A stretch of DNA of 6,959 bases from an uncultured Paracoccaceae bacterium (GTDB taxonomy: Bacteria > Pseudomonadota > Alphaproteobacteria > Rhodobacterales > Rhodobacteraceae): NCBI GenBank assembly GCA_937927885.1, contig CALEZJ010000557.1, positions 1-6,959 on the forward strand, written 5' to 3'. The position numbers and the translations under genes are program-made. The notes beneath the pieces were generated by a model. The model had not been told where the DNA came from. It ran no database searches and saw nothing but the letters and a program-made list of their open reading frames with translations. Of this stretch, positions 1 to 6,958 are shown in pieces; within the stretch, counting starts at the first letter, position 1; every line of letters begins with the position of its first letter.

Positions 1-48
1 TCTACACTATCCTCTTCGTCGGCAGCGTCAGATGTGTATAAGAGACAG
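1..48 (+). other. Untrimmed Illumina Nextera (Tn5) adapter, not genomic
   Basis: The bases match the Nextera read-1 side construct piece by piece. Positions 1-7 (TCTACAC) are the end of the P5 flow-cell primer. Positions 8-15 (TATCCTCT) are an i5 index, which I recall as the one called S503/N503. Positions 16-29 (TCGTCGGCAGCGTC) are the read-1 primer part, and 30-48 (AGATGTGTATAAGAGACAG) are the Tn5 mosaic end. Genomic DNA therefore begins at base 49. Read as protein, the adapter gives the familiar artefact peptides MCIRDR on the plus strand and SYTHLTLPT on the minus strand. Neither should be annotated as coding. Confidence 0.98.
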
Positions 49-49
49 G

Positions 50-358
50 ATCTGGTGCGGCGACTGCTATGACATTCCCTATCGTTCGCTGGTGCCGCTC
101 AAGGTGGAAAACCTGCTGGTCGCCGGGCGCAGCATCTCGTGCACGCACGAGGCGATGGGGGCGATCCGCGTGATGGCGACCTGCATGGCGATGGGCGAGG
201 CGGCCGGGCGCGCCGCGCGGATCTCGGCCCGCGGCAACCGGCCGCCATCGGAAATCGACGTTGCCGAATTGCGCCGACAGCAACTGAGGCACGGCGTGTA
301 CCTGCGCAACCCGGATGGCAGCCGCGCCGCACCGAACGATCTGGAACGCGCGTCCTGA
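50..358 (+). CDS. FAD-dependent oxidoreductase, C-terminal fragment (5' end missing)
   Basis: This is the last 102 codons of a gene cut by the contig end; the apparent ATG at 32 lies in the adapter and is not a start. The fragment carries the typical C-terminal part of FAD-dependent oxidoreductases of the PF12831 (FAD_oxidored) type: IPYRSLVP, then VENLLVAGRSIS, then a helix with AMGAIRVMATCMAMGEAAG. In such flavoproteins the AGR segment and the following helix close the FAD site near the isoalloxazine and pyrophosphate. The N-terminal GxGxxG dinucleotide motif would lie in the missing part. The gene ends 25 bp before the pentulose kinase start on the same strand, so it is probably in the same operon and may act on a related polyol or sugar acid. 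Family is fairly sure; substrate is unknown. Confidence 0.8.
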   Translation: MWCGDCYDIPYRSLVPLKVENLLVAGRSISCTHEAMGAIRVMATCMAMGEAAGRAARISARGNRPPSEIDVAELRRQQLRHGVYLRNPDGSRAAPNDLERAS

Positions 359-371
359 AACGGGACCGGAC

Positions 372-375
372 AGGA
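372..375 (+). promoter_or_regulatory. Shine-Dalgarno site of the pentulose kinase
   Basis: AGGA lies 8 bases before the ATG at 384. This supports 384 as the start over the in-frame ATG at 315, which falls inside the upstream oxidoreductase gene and would add 23 residues with no family match. Confidence 0.65.
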
Positions 376-383
376 AACAGGTC

Positions 384-2015
384 ATGACCGACAGGTGCTT
401 TCTGGGGTTCGATGTCGGCACGGGCAGCGTGCGCGCCGGGCTCTTCGATGCTGCGGGTGTGCTGATCGCGTCGGCCACGCAAGCGATCCGCATCTGGCGC
501 GAGGCGGGCGACCGGGTCGAGCAATCGTCAGACGACATCTGGCGCGCAGTGTCCCGGTGCACGGGCGCGGTGCTGGAACAGGCGGGTCTGACAGGGGCCC
601 GGGTCGCCGGGATCGGGTTTGATGCCACCTGCTCGCTGGTCGTGCTCGGCGCCGGAGGGGTGCCACTGCCGGTCGGCGCGCATGGCGACCCTGCGCGCAA
701 CATCATCGTATGGATGGACCACCGCGCCACCCCGCAGGCGCAGCGCATCAATGCGACCGGTCATCCGGTGCTGGCCTATCTCGGCGGCAGGATCTCGCCG
801 GAAATGGAGACCCCAAAGCTGCTCTGGCTGAAGGAAAACCTGCCAGAGACCTGGTCGAAGGCATGGCAGTTCATGGATCTGGCCGATTTCCTGACCTGGC
901 GGGCGACTGGCAGCCTGACGCGCTCCATCTGCACGGTGACCTGCAAATGGACCTATCTGGCGCATGACGCCCGCTGGGATGCCGGGTATTTCCAGCAGAT
1001 CGGGCTGGACGATCTGGCCGAGGAGGGCTTTGTGCGGATCGGCACCGACATCCAGCCCGCGGGTACACCCCTGGCGCGGGGGCTGAGCGAACAGGCCGCC
1101 GCCGATCTGGGGCTGGTGCCCGGCATTCCGGTTGGAGTCGGTCTGATCGATGCACATGCCGGGGGAATAGGCTCGCTGGGCGCCGGGGCCGAGACGCGCA
1201 TGGCCTATGTCATGGGCACATCGGCCTGCACCATGGCCTCGAGCGCGCGGCCGCGGTTCATCCCCGGCGTCTGGGGACCATATCTGTCGGCGATGGTGCC
1301 CGGCCTCTGGCTGTCCGAAGGCGGCCAGTCCAGTGCCGGGGCCGCGATCGAGCAGGTTCTGGCGCTGCATCCCGCCAGCCCGGACCTGCGGGCCGAAGCC
1401 GACGCCGCCGGGATGGCGCTGCCGGATTTCCTTGCCGATCAGGCTGCCGAGGCGGCGGGGTCGCTGTCCGCAGCGGTTGGCTTGGCCGGCGGGATGATCG
1501 TCATCCCGGATTTCCTTGGCAACCGCGCACCTCATGCCGATCCGCAGGCGCGCGGCCTGATCGCCGGGCTGGACATGGCGCGAGACGTCGAAAGCCTGAT
1601 CGCGCTCTATGTCGCGACCTTGACCGGGCTCGGTTACGGCCTTCGCCAGATCATCGCCGCCAGCCGGGCGCAGGGGGCGCAGATTGAGGCAATCGTGCTC
1701 AGCGGCGGGGCGGGGCGGCATCCGCTCGTGCGCCAACTGCTCGCGGATGCGGCCGACCTGCCGGTCGAAATCCCGGGCTGTCCCGAACCCGTGCTTCTGG
1801 GCGCGGCGATCCTGGGCGCCACCGCAGCCGGGACCTATCCCGACGTCCGCGTGGCCATGGCCGCCATGTCGCACCGGGAGAGCCGGATCCTGCCTGCCGG
1901 CGGCGCAATCGCGGCGCTGCACGCCGCCCGGTTCGAAGCCTTCGAGACGCTGCAACGAGCCGAGACCAAGGCGCGCAACCTGATGGCTGCCGCGCGCAAC
2001 GGAGAGACCCGATGA
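384..2015 (+). CDS. FGGY-family pentulose kinase (probable D-ribulokinase)
   Basis: This complete 543-residue protein phosphorylates a ketopentose with ATP in the cytoplasm. FGGY_N is at about residues 5-270 and FGGY_C at about 275-500. Visible motifs are the N-terminal phosphate loop DVGTGSVR (10-17), the catalytic base region [11 protein letters not shown] with Asp256, MGTSAC (277-282), [11 protein letters not shown] (from 297), EGGQS (312-316), and the ATP-binding [12 protein letters not shown] (from 440) and [11 protein letters not shown] (from 468). The WGPY-to-EGGQS region and the length of about 540 match the pentulose kinase subgroup that includes yeast YDR109C and human FGGY, known D-ribulokinases. 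They fit less well with xylulokinase or glycerol kinase. With the SDR downstream, a ribitol to D-ribulose to D-ribulose 5-phosphate route is the simplest reading. The stop overlaps the ATPase start (ATGA, 2012-2015), indicating translational coupling. The exact sugar is inferred. Confidence 0.9.
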   Translation: MTDRCFLGFDVGTGSVRAGLFDAAGVLIASATQAIRIWREAGDRVEQSSDDIWRAVSRCTGAVLEQAGLTGARVAGIGFDATCSLVVLGAGGVPLPVGAHGDPARNIIVWMDHRATPQAQRINATGHPVLAYLGGRISPEMETPKLLWLKENLPETWSKAWQFMDLADFLTWRATGSLTRSICTVTCKWTYLAHDARWDAGYFQQIGLDDLAEEGFVRIGTDIQPAGTPLARGLSEQAAADLGLVPGIPVGVGLIDAHAGGIGSLGAGAETRMAYVMGTSACTMASSARPRFIPGVWGPYLSAMVPGLWLSEGGQSSAGAAIEQVLALHPASPDLRAEADAAGMALPDFLADQAAEAAGSLSAAVGLAGGMIVIPDFLGNRAPHADPQARGLIAGLDMARDVESLIALYVATLTGLGYGLRQIIAASRAQGAQIEAIVLSGGAGRHPLVRQLLADAADLPVEIPGCPEPVLLGAAILGATAAGTYPDVRVAMAAMSHRESRILPAGGAIAALHAARFEAFETLQRAETKARNLMAAARNGETR

Positions 2016-3044
2016 CCGACCTGAGCCTGCGCAACCTCACAAAGAGCTTTGGCGCCGTCGACGTGATCCGGGGCGTCGATCTGGATATCAAGGCGGGCGA
2101 GTTCGTGGTGTTTGTCGGTCCCTCGGGCTGCGGCAAATCCACCCTGCTGCGCATGATCGCCGGACTGGAGGACATCACCGGCGGCGATCTGACGATCGGC
2201 GGGCGGCGCTGCAACGATCTGGAACCGCGCGAGCGGGGGATCGCCATGGTCTTCCAGTCCTATGCGCTTTATCCGCACATGACCGTGCGCGAAAACATGA
2301 GCTTCGGTCTGAGCCTCGCGCGGGTTCCGAAGGACCGGATCGAAGCCGACGTGCTGGCCGCCGCGCGCATCCTGAAGCTGGAACCGCTGCTGGACCGCAA
2401 GCCCAGCCAGCTTTCGGGTGGCCAGCGCCAGCGGGTGGCCATCGGGCGAGCCGCTGTCGAACCTTGATGCCGCCCTCAGGATGGACATGCGCATGGAAAT
2501 CGCCCGTCTGCACAAGGAACTGGGCGCAACCATGATCTATGTAACCCACGATCAGGTCGAGGCGATGACGCTTGCCGACCGCATCGTGGTGCTGGACGGC
2601 GGGAGGGTGCAACAGATCGGCGCGCCGATCGACGTCTACAAGTCCCCCGCCAACCGCTTTGTTGCCGGCTTCATCGGCTCGCCGCGGATGAATTTTCTGC
2701 CGGTCGTGGTGCGTGCGGCCGATGCGCGGGGCGTCACCGTCGAGGCCCCGGCACTCTCGCCGGTCAGGCTGGCAGCGACGGGGTTCGCACCCGGCGACAA
2801 GGCCTTGCTGGGTCTGCGACCGCAGTACCTGCATCGAAAGGGCACCCCCGGCGCAACGGCGCGCATCACCGGGCAAGTGGTTCTGGTCGAACGGCTGGGG
2901 GCGGAAACGGTGGTCAATATCCGCACCGCCGATGATCAGCAGGTGCTGGCGGTCCTGCCGCAGGACATTGATCTGGCGGCCGACGAGACGGCCGAATTCG
3001 GGTTTGATCCGGCGACCGCGCATCTCTTCAAGGCGGAGCACTGA
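2012..3044 (+). pseudogene. Sugar ABC transporter ATPase (CUT1, UgpC/MalK type), frameshifted with Walker B missing
   Basis: The gene encodes the ATPase of a carbohydrate importer, split over two frames. Frame one (2012-2467) gives 151 residues with Walker [10 protein letters not shown] (36-44), Q-loop Gln82 in [11 protein letters not shown] and signature LSGGQ (134-138), then a TGA stop at 2465-2467. The other frame takes over at GAG 2448 with EPLSNLDAA (D-loop about 2457-2468), the H-loop VTHDQ (His codon 2547-2549) and the regulatory TOBE domain (about 2640-3041). Family members have about 12 residues between the Arg after LSGGQ and this Glu, including the Walker B strand and Asp. Here they are absent, implying a loss of about 38 bp; adding 38 restores 357 codons. 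Neither fragment could hydrolyse ATP, and slippage would not restore Walker B. The ATG at 2481 could allow a C-terminal fragment by re-initiation. It could be a real deletion or an assembly error. GGAGAG at 2001-2006 is the likely ribosome site. Confidence 0.88.
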
Positions 3045-3045
3045 C

Positions 3046-3795
3046 ATGACGGGCAAGGGGTGGGTGGCGATGCAGGGTCTCTCAGACAAGGTGGCGGCAG
3101 TGACGGGTGCGGCCTCGGGCATCGGGCTGGAATGTGCGCGGGTCATGCTGGAAGCGGGCGCGCGCGTGGTGCTCATCGATCGCGCCGGCGACGCGCTCCA
3201 TGCCCGCTGCGAAGAACTGGGCGCGCAGGCCATTCCGCTGGTGCTGGATCTGTCGCGGCCCGCAGAGATCAGCGCCATGATGCCCACGATCCTGGCGCGG
3301 ACCGGCAGACTCGACATCCTGCACGCCAATGCCGGTGCCTATGTCGGCGGGATGGTGTCCGAAGGCGACCCCGACGCCTGGGACCGGATGTTGATGCTGA
3401 ACATCAATTCGGTATTCCGCTGCGTCCATGCCGCCCTGCCCCACATGCTCGACCGCAAGAGCGGCGATATTCTGGTGACCAGTTCGATTGCCGGGGTGGT
3501 GCCGGTGGTGGGCGAGCCGATCTATACGGCATCGAAACACGCAGTGCAGGCGTTTGTGCACACGCTCCGCCGCCAGGTCGCCAGATCGGGGCTGCGTGTG
3601 GGGGCGGTTCTGCCTGGCCCGGTGGTGACGGCGCTGCTCGACGACTGGCCGCGCGACAAGCTCGAGGCCGAACTGGCGGCCGGGGGCCTGATGCAGCCCC
3701 GGGAGGTTGCCGAGGCCGTCCTGTTCATGCTGACCCGGCCGCCGAACGTAACCATCCGCGATCTGGTCATCTTGCCGCAGCGCAACGATCTGTAG
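3046..3795 (+). CDS. SDR family NAD(P)-dependent oxidoreductase (probable polyol dehydrogenase)
   Basis: This is a classical short-chain dehydrogenase of 249 residues. The nucleotide-binding motif TGAASGIG is at 20-27, and Asp45 at the end of the second strand favours NAD over NADP. NAG is at 95-97, the structural Asn region LNINS at 118-122, and the catalytic Ser147, Tyr160 and Lys164 (YTASK) are all present, followed by PGPVVT (190-195). The start at 3046 lies one base after the ATPase stop, with AAGGCGGAG at 3030-3038. An in-frame ATG at 3070, giving 241 residues, is a real alternative because the SDR fold begins near residue 11. The position after a pentulose kinase and sugar ABC ATPase suggests oxidation of a pentitol such as ribitol to its ketose. 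The family is certain; the substrate is a guess from context. Confidence 0.92.
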   Translation: MTGKGWVAMQGLSDKVAAVTGAASGIGLECARVMLEAGARVVLIDRAGDALHARCEELGAQAIPLVLDLSRPAEISAMMPTILARTGRLDILHANAGAYVGGMVSEGDPDAWDRMLMLNINSVFRCVHAALPHMLDRKSGDILVTSSIAGVVPVVGEPIYTASKHAVQAFVHTLRRQVARSGLRVGAVLPGPVVTALLDDWPRDKLEAELAAGGLMQPREVAEAVLFMLTRPPNVTIRDLVILPQRNDL

Positions 3796-3836
3796 CCAGC
3801 GACCGACGCCGGGCGCGGCCTTGGACGCGTGCCTGC

Positions 3837-3872
3837 GGTTTGCCGAATTGCGGTCCTGACCCCCTGCAAACC
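3837..3872. terminator. Weak inverted repeat between convergent genes, possible terminator
   Basis: GGTTTGC at 3837-3843 is complementary to GCAAACC at 3866-3872, with a 22-base spacer. It lies in the only gap between the converging operons, where a bidirectional terminator would be expected. The stem is short and no T-run follows on either strand, so support is weak. The rest of 3796-3892 shows nothing else I recognise. Confidence 0.25.
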
Positions 3873-3892
3873 CCGCAACCCAAACCCAGAGG

Positions 3893-5374
3893 TCAACCGG
3901 CGGCGCGGCGGGCTTTCAGACGCGGACCGACCCAGGGCCACAGGATGCTGAACAGCGCAACCGCCAGCAACAAGGCCGAGATGGGGCGGGTGAAAAATGG
4001 CCAGACGCCCTCATCCGTGTAGGTGATGCCTCGCCGCAGGTTCAGTTCCAGCATCGGTCCCAGGATGAAGGCCAGAATGAAGGGCCCGACCGGCAGACGC
4101 ACCTTGTCCATCAGCAACCCGAAAGCCGCGAAGGCGAGAAGGAGGACATAGTTGAACGCGGTCGAGGAGCTGACGAACACCCCGATGAAGCCCAGCACCA
4201 CGATCACCGGATACAGGAAATGATAGGGTATCTTCAGGATCGCCGGAAAAAGCCGCATGCCGAAGAACTGCAACCCCAGCGTCAGCACGGCGGCAATCAG
4301 CGCGGTCAGGAACAGCGCCCAGACGATCTCGGGATTGTTCGCAAACAACAGGGGGCCGGCCTGAATGCCGTGGATCATCAGCCCGCCCAGCAGGATCGCC
4401 GTGGTCCCGTCGCCCGGAATCCCCAATGCCACCATCGGGATCAGCGACCCGCCCACGGCAGCGTTGTTCGAGGTTTCCGAGGCAAAGACCCCGTCCACCG
4501 TGCCCTTGCCGAATTTCTCCGGGTGCCTTGAGCCCGATTTCGCCTGTGCATAGGCCACCATGTTGGCCAGCCCCGACCCCATGCCCGGCAGGAATCCGAT
4601 CCACAGGCCGATCAGGAAGGACCGGATGATGTTCCACGCGTTGTCGAGGTATTCGCGCAGGCTGACACCGAAACCGCGGATGTCGGACATGTCGACCTTC
4701 GGTACCTGCTGCTGGCCCCGGGCCTGATCCTGCACGATCTGCTTCAGCGCAAAGAGGCCCAGCATGAGCGCGATCAGGTCAATCCCTCCGGCAAGGTTGA
4801 TCAGGCCAAAGGTAAAACGAGCATAGCCGTCAATCGGCGCAAAGCCGACCGTGGACAGCAACAGCCCCAGCGCCGCCGAGGACATGCCCAGAAACACCGA
4901 CCCGCGCGCCAGTGCCGAAACCAGTGCTATGGCGCAGAAGCCCAGCGAGAAATACTCCCACGGCCCCAGCTGCAACGCCAGCCGCGCCATCAGCGGGCTG
5001 AGGAACATCGCGATCAGGATCGAAAAGGCCGTACCCAGGAACGAGGCCACGATTCCCGCCCCCAGCGCCTTGACCGCCTCGCCGTTGCGGGTCATCGGAT
5101 AGCCGTCGAAGGTGGTCGCGATGCTCGAGGGCGAGCCGGGTATCCCCAGCAGGATCGACCCGATCAACCCGCCCGACCCCCCGCCGATCCAGATCGACAC
5201 CAGCATGGCGATACCGACCTGAGGCTCCATCCCGAAGGTCACCGGCAACAGCAGCGCCACGCCAAGACCCCCGGACAGGCCCGGAATGGCGCCCAGGATG
5301 ATGCCGAGGACGGTCGCCAGAAGGATGACCAGAAAGGTCAGCGGCTCCATCAGGGTCAGAAGGGTATTCAACAT
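3893..5374 (-). CDS. tctA: Tripartite tricarboxylate transporter large permease subunit TctA
   Basis: This 493-residue, highly hydrophobic inner-membrane protein forms the main translocation subunit of a tripartite tricarboxylate transporter, which imports carboxylates using an ion gradient and a periplasmic binding protein. The internal duplication typical of TctA is visible. PGLSGGLG (31-38) with LGIPGSPSS (76-84) in the first half is echoed by PGMGSGLAN (263-271) with LGIPGDGTT (317-325) in the second. About a dozen membrane segments can be drawn, with a polar cytoplasmic-type stretch at about 211-245. Length and both motif pairs are normal, so the gene looks intact. It starts 9 bases after the tctB stop; its GAGG ribosome site overlaps that stop codon, pointing to coupled translation. 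The substrate cannot be read from this subunit. Confidence 0.96.
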   Translation of the reverse strand: MLNTLLTLMEPLTFLVILLATVLGIILGAIPGLSGGLGVALLLPVTFGMEPQVGIAMLVSIWIGGGSGGLIGSILLGIPGSPSSIATTFDGYPMTRNGEAVKALGAGIVASFLGTAFSILIAMFLSPLMARLALQLGPWEYFSLGFCAIALVSALARGSVFLGMSSAALGLLLSTVGFAPIDGYARFTFGLINLAGGIDLIALMLGLFALKQIVQDQARGQQQVPKVDMSDIRGFGVSLREYLDNAWNIIRSFLIGLWIGFLPGMGSGLANMVAYAQAKSGSRHPEKFGKGTVDGVFASETSNNAAVGGSLIPMVALGIPGDGTTAILLGGLMIHGIQAGPLLFANNPEIVWALFLTALIAAVLTLGLQFFGMRLFPAILKIPYHFLYPVIVVLGFIGVFVSSSTAFNYVLLLAFAAFGLLMDKVRLPVGPFILAFILGPMLELNLRRGITYTDEGVWPFFTRPISALLLAVALFSILWPWVGPRLKARRAAG

Positions 5375-5383
5375 GGGAAAACC

Positions 5384-5830
5384 TCAGAACAGGATGCCGC
5401 GAGGGAGGAAGGCGTTCAGCGTGGTGGCGAACAGCAGATGCACGCCCACCGTGACCGCGGCGGCATAGACCAGCCCCTGCCACCAGACCCGCCGCGCCGG
5501 ACCCGCGATCACCGCCCACATGGCCAGAACGGCGGTGAAACTGGCGATGTGGAACCCCACCAGCCACAGGGCCAACGCGTAATATCCCAGCAACCCTGCC
5601 ATCACGACGCCGCGCAGCAGGCCCGCGCGGTCCAGTGGCGGCCCCGGTTCGGCGGGTTTGGACAGGATCATGCCCAGCCCGCAGATCACCAGAATGGTGC
5701 AGGCAAAGATGGGGAACAGTTTCGGCCCCGGATCGGCGTTGAAGGTGCGCACGCTGATCTGCGAGGCAACGGCGATGCCCGTCACTCCCAGGGCCACCAG
5801 CGCCACGCCAAGCGGTCGTTCCGTGTTCAT
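5384..5830 (-). CDS. tctB: Tripartite tricarboxylate transporter small membrane subunit TctB
   Basis: This 148-residue membrane protein has four to five hydrophobic segments (about 7-24, 38-57, 71-93, 94-113, 120-138). The family features DPGPKLFP (33-40) after the first segment and LPRGIL near the C-terminus (142-147) are present. TctB is the poorly conserved small partner of TctA; family assignment rests on these short motifs, size and position between tctC and tctA. An in-frame ATG at 5914 would start upstream inside the tctC gene and add 28 polar residues. The start at 5830 is preferred because of a strong AGGAGG site and because the first membrane segment begins right after it. Confidence 0.93.
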   Translation of the reverse strand: MNTERPLGVALVALGVTGIAVASQISVRTFNADPGPKLFPIFACTILVICGLGMILSKPAEPGPPLDRAGLLRGVVMAGLLGYYALALWLVGFHIASFTAVLAMWAVIAGPARRVWWQGLVYAAAVTVGVHLLFATTLNAFLPRGILF

Positions 5831-5835
5831 GCCTG

Positions 5836-5841
5836 CCTCCT
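5836..5841 (-). promoter_or_regulatory. Strong Shine-Dalgarno site of tctB
   Basis: AGGAGG on the minus strand lies 5 bases before the ATG at 5830 and fixes the tctB start there. It sits outside the stem-loop at 5851-5877, so that structure should not mask it. Confidence 0.8.
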
Positions 5842-5850
5842 CGTTGGAAT

Positions 5851-5877
5851 GGGGCGGGGGATGAATGCCCGCGCCCC
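5851..5877 (-). promoter_or_regulatory. GC-rich stem-loop between tctC and tctB
   Basis: In the tctC-tctB mRNA the arm GGGGCGCGGG pairs with CCCCCGCCCC around the 7-base loop CATTCAT. This gives a 10-bp stem with a single C-C mismatch. It begins 5 bases after the tctC stop codon and has no following U-run, so it is not a classical intrinsic terminator. A 3'-end stabilising hairpin or partial terminator that keeps binding-protein mRNA more abundant than that for the membrane subunits is the likely role. This is known for other binding-protein-dependent transporter operons such as malE-malF; here it is inferred. Confidence 0.65.
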
Positions 5878-5882
5878 TGCGA

Positions 5883-6839
5883 TCACTGTGCAGCCAGCCC
5901 CAGATGCCGGGCAAGCGCGCCGATGGTTTCGGCTTCGCGCGCGATGATCGCCTGCGCCTCGGTCAGGTCATAGGGGACAAAGCTGCTGTCGGCGGTGTCC
6001 AGGCGCTCCTGCACCGCCGCATTGTCGCCCATGCCACGGATCACCGCATTGACCTGTTCGGCGGTTTCGGCCGGGATGCCCGCCGGACCCCAGACCACCA
6101 GCGGCGCAATCCAGCTGACATTCAAGCCCTGATCCATGCAGGTCTGGAATTCGGGATAATCCGGGTTGGCCACCGGGTCGATCATGCACAGGACGCGCAA
6201 CTGCCCGGTCTGCACGAATTGCCGGGCCGAACCCGCGCCCATGTTGCCGATGGTGATATGTCCGCCCTGAATCCCCGCGACCTTGTCCACCTCGGCCGAG
6301 GCCTCGACCAGGCGCAGTTCGACCCCTTCGTTCAGCATGATGACGCCGGCGATGAAATGCGTGGTGCCACCCAGGCTGACGCCGATCGTGTGTCGGCCGG
6401 GATTGGCACGCGCGTCGGCGACGAAATCGGCCATCGTGGCCCAGGGCGCATCCGGATGCACGGCAAAGACCTGCGGCGGATAGCTTTGCGCGATGCCCAG
6501 CGTGGTGAACTGGTCCAGCGACTGCTCGTAGCGCCCGGTCGCCTGCTGCACCAGCATGCCGGTGTGCTGGAACAGCAGCGTCTGGCCATCGGGGGCGGCG
6601 GTGCGCACGGTTTCCTGCGCCACGATGCCGCCGCCGTCGGGCTGGTTGACCACCGCCACCGAGGCGCCGGTGGCCTGTTGCAGGTAATCGGCAAAGATGC
6701 GGCCCATGATGTCAGTGCCGCCACCGGGACGCGAGGGGATCACCAGCTGGATCGGACCGTTGGGCCAGCTTTGGGCCTGAACGGCACCGGTGGTCAGGCT
6801 GAGCGCGAGGGCGGCGAGAAGGGTTTTCGTCGGGGTCAT
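5883..6839 (-). CDS. tctC: Tripartite tricarboxylate transporter substrate-binding protein TctC (Bug family)
   Basis: This 318-residue periplasmic binding protein captures the substrate and delivers it to TctAB. A Sec signal peptide is clear: Lys5, a hydrophobic core at 7-16, and a VQA cleavage site after residue 22. The mature protein begins with the Bug family pattern: WPNGPIQLVIPSRPGGGTDI (25-44), with the PGGGTD ligand loop at 38-43, then VVNQPDGGG (63-71). A central VSLGGTTHF and a C-terminal helical segment rich in Ala and Glu complete the usual length. The mature chain has exactly two cysteines, Cys218 and Cys234, which could form a disulfide. Bug proteins bind diverse carboxylates and some amides or aromatic acids, so the ligand is open. 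The gene overlaps the upstream hydrolase stop by one base and leads the tctCBA operon. Confidence 0.96.
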   Translation of the reverse strand: MTPTKTLLAALALSLTTGAVQAQSWPNGPIQLVIPSRPGGGTDIMGRIFADYLQQATGASVAVVNQPDGGGIVAQETVRTAAPDGQTLLFQHTGMLVQQATGRYEQSLDQFTTLGIAQSYPPQVFAVHPDAPWATMADFVADARANPGRHTIGVSLGGTTHFIAGVIMLNEGVELRLVEASAEVDKVAGIQGGHITIGNMGAGSARQFVQTGQLRVLCMIDPVANPDYPEFQTCMDQGLNVSWIAPLVVWGPAGIPAETAEQVNAVIRGMGDNAAVQERLDTADSSFVPYDLTEAQAIIAREAETIGALARHLGLAAQ

Positions 6840-6958
6840 CAGATCCTCCCTTGATGACGGTGGAAAAGGTCGCTTGCCCAGGCCACGACATCGGCGCGGG
6901 CCTCGGCAAAGCGGCTGTGGCAGGCGATCAGGAAACCGTGGTCGGCGTCAGCATAGTT
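6839..6958 (-). CDS. Dienelactone hydrolase-like protein, C-terminal fragment
   Basis: The minus strand is open from the window end to a TGA at 6839-6841, giving 39 residues. It begins NYADADHGFL and ends with an amphipathic helix AWASDLFHRHQGRI. A short Y-x-x-A-x-HGF segment followed by a variable stretch and a final W-x-x-x-L-x-F-F-like helix is the usual C-terminus of dienelactone hydrolase family alpha/beta hydrolases. There the His (codon 6938-6940) is the third member of the Cys/Ser-Asp-His triad. The nucleophile and Asp would lie outside the window. The stop shares its A with the tctC ATG, so the two genes are almost certainly co-transcribed and translationally coupled. The hydrolase may process an ester or lactone related to the imported acid. 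The assignment rests on a short segment and is moderate. Confidence 0.6.
   Translation of the reverse strand, partial: NYADADHGFLIACHSRFAEARADVVAWASDLFHRHQGRI
6844..6851 (-). promoter_or_regulatory. tctC ribosome site lying inside the upstream gene
   Basis: AGGGAGGA on the minus strand lies 4 bases before the tctC ATG and within the last codons of the hydrolase-like gene. Ribosomes ending at the overlapping TGATG could re-initiate directly on tctC. Confidence 0.75.

Noticed and set aside
30..48. Tn5 mosaic end as evidence of a natural transposon
   Set aside because: It is directly preceded by Illumina index and P5 primer sequence, so it comes from library preparation.
32..49. ATG start for the oxidoreductase fragment (MCIRDR...)
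   Set aside because: This ATG lies within the Tn5 mosaic end and is not genomic.
2..751. 249-residue minus-strand ORF at the window start
   Set aside because: It ends before the adapter only in the antisense sense: its N-terminal start lies antisense to the kinase, its C-terminus is the adapter artefact SYTHLTLPT, and its composition is low-complexity Arg/Ala/Pro without a known motif.
528..1955. 475-residue minus-strand ORF
   Set aside because: It is antisense to the well-supported FGGY kinase, a common result of high GC in the third codon position; no family motif seen.
2412..2467. Programmed frameshift in the ABC ATPase
   Set aside because: No slippery heptamer is seen, and slippage would still leave out the Walker B segment, so a deletion explains the data better.
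2175..3329. 384-residue minus-strand ORF across the ATPase-SDR junction
   Set aside because: It is antisense to two recognised genes, with no motif and biased composition.
3060..4022. 320-residue plus-strand ORF running past the SDR into tctA
   Set aside because: It is an out-of-frame shadow of the SDR rich in Gly/Arg/Ala, and its tail is antisense to tctA.
5865..6854. 329-residue plus-strand ORF
   Set aside because: It is antisense to tctC, which has a signal peptide and full Bug motifs; the ORF is His/Gly/Arg-rich without a domain.
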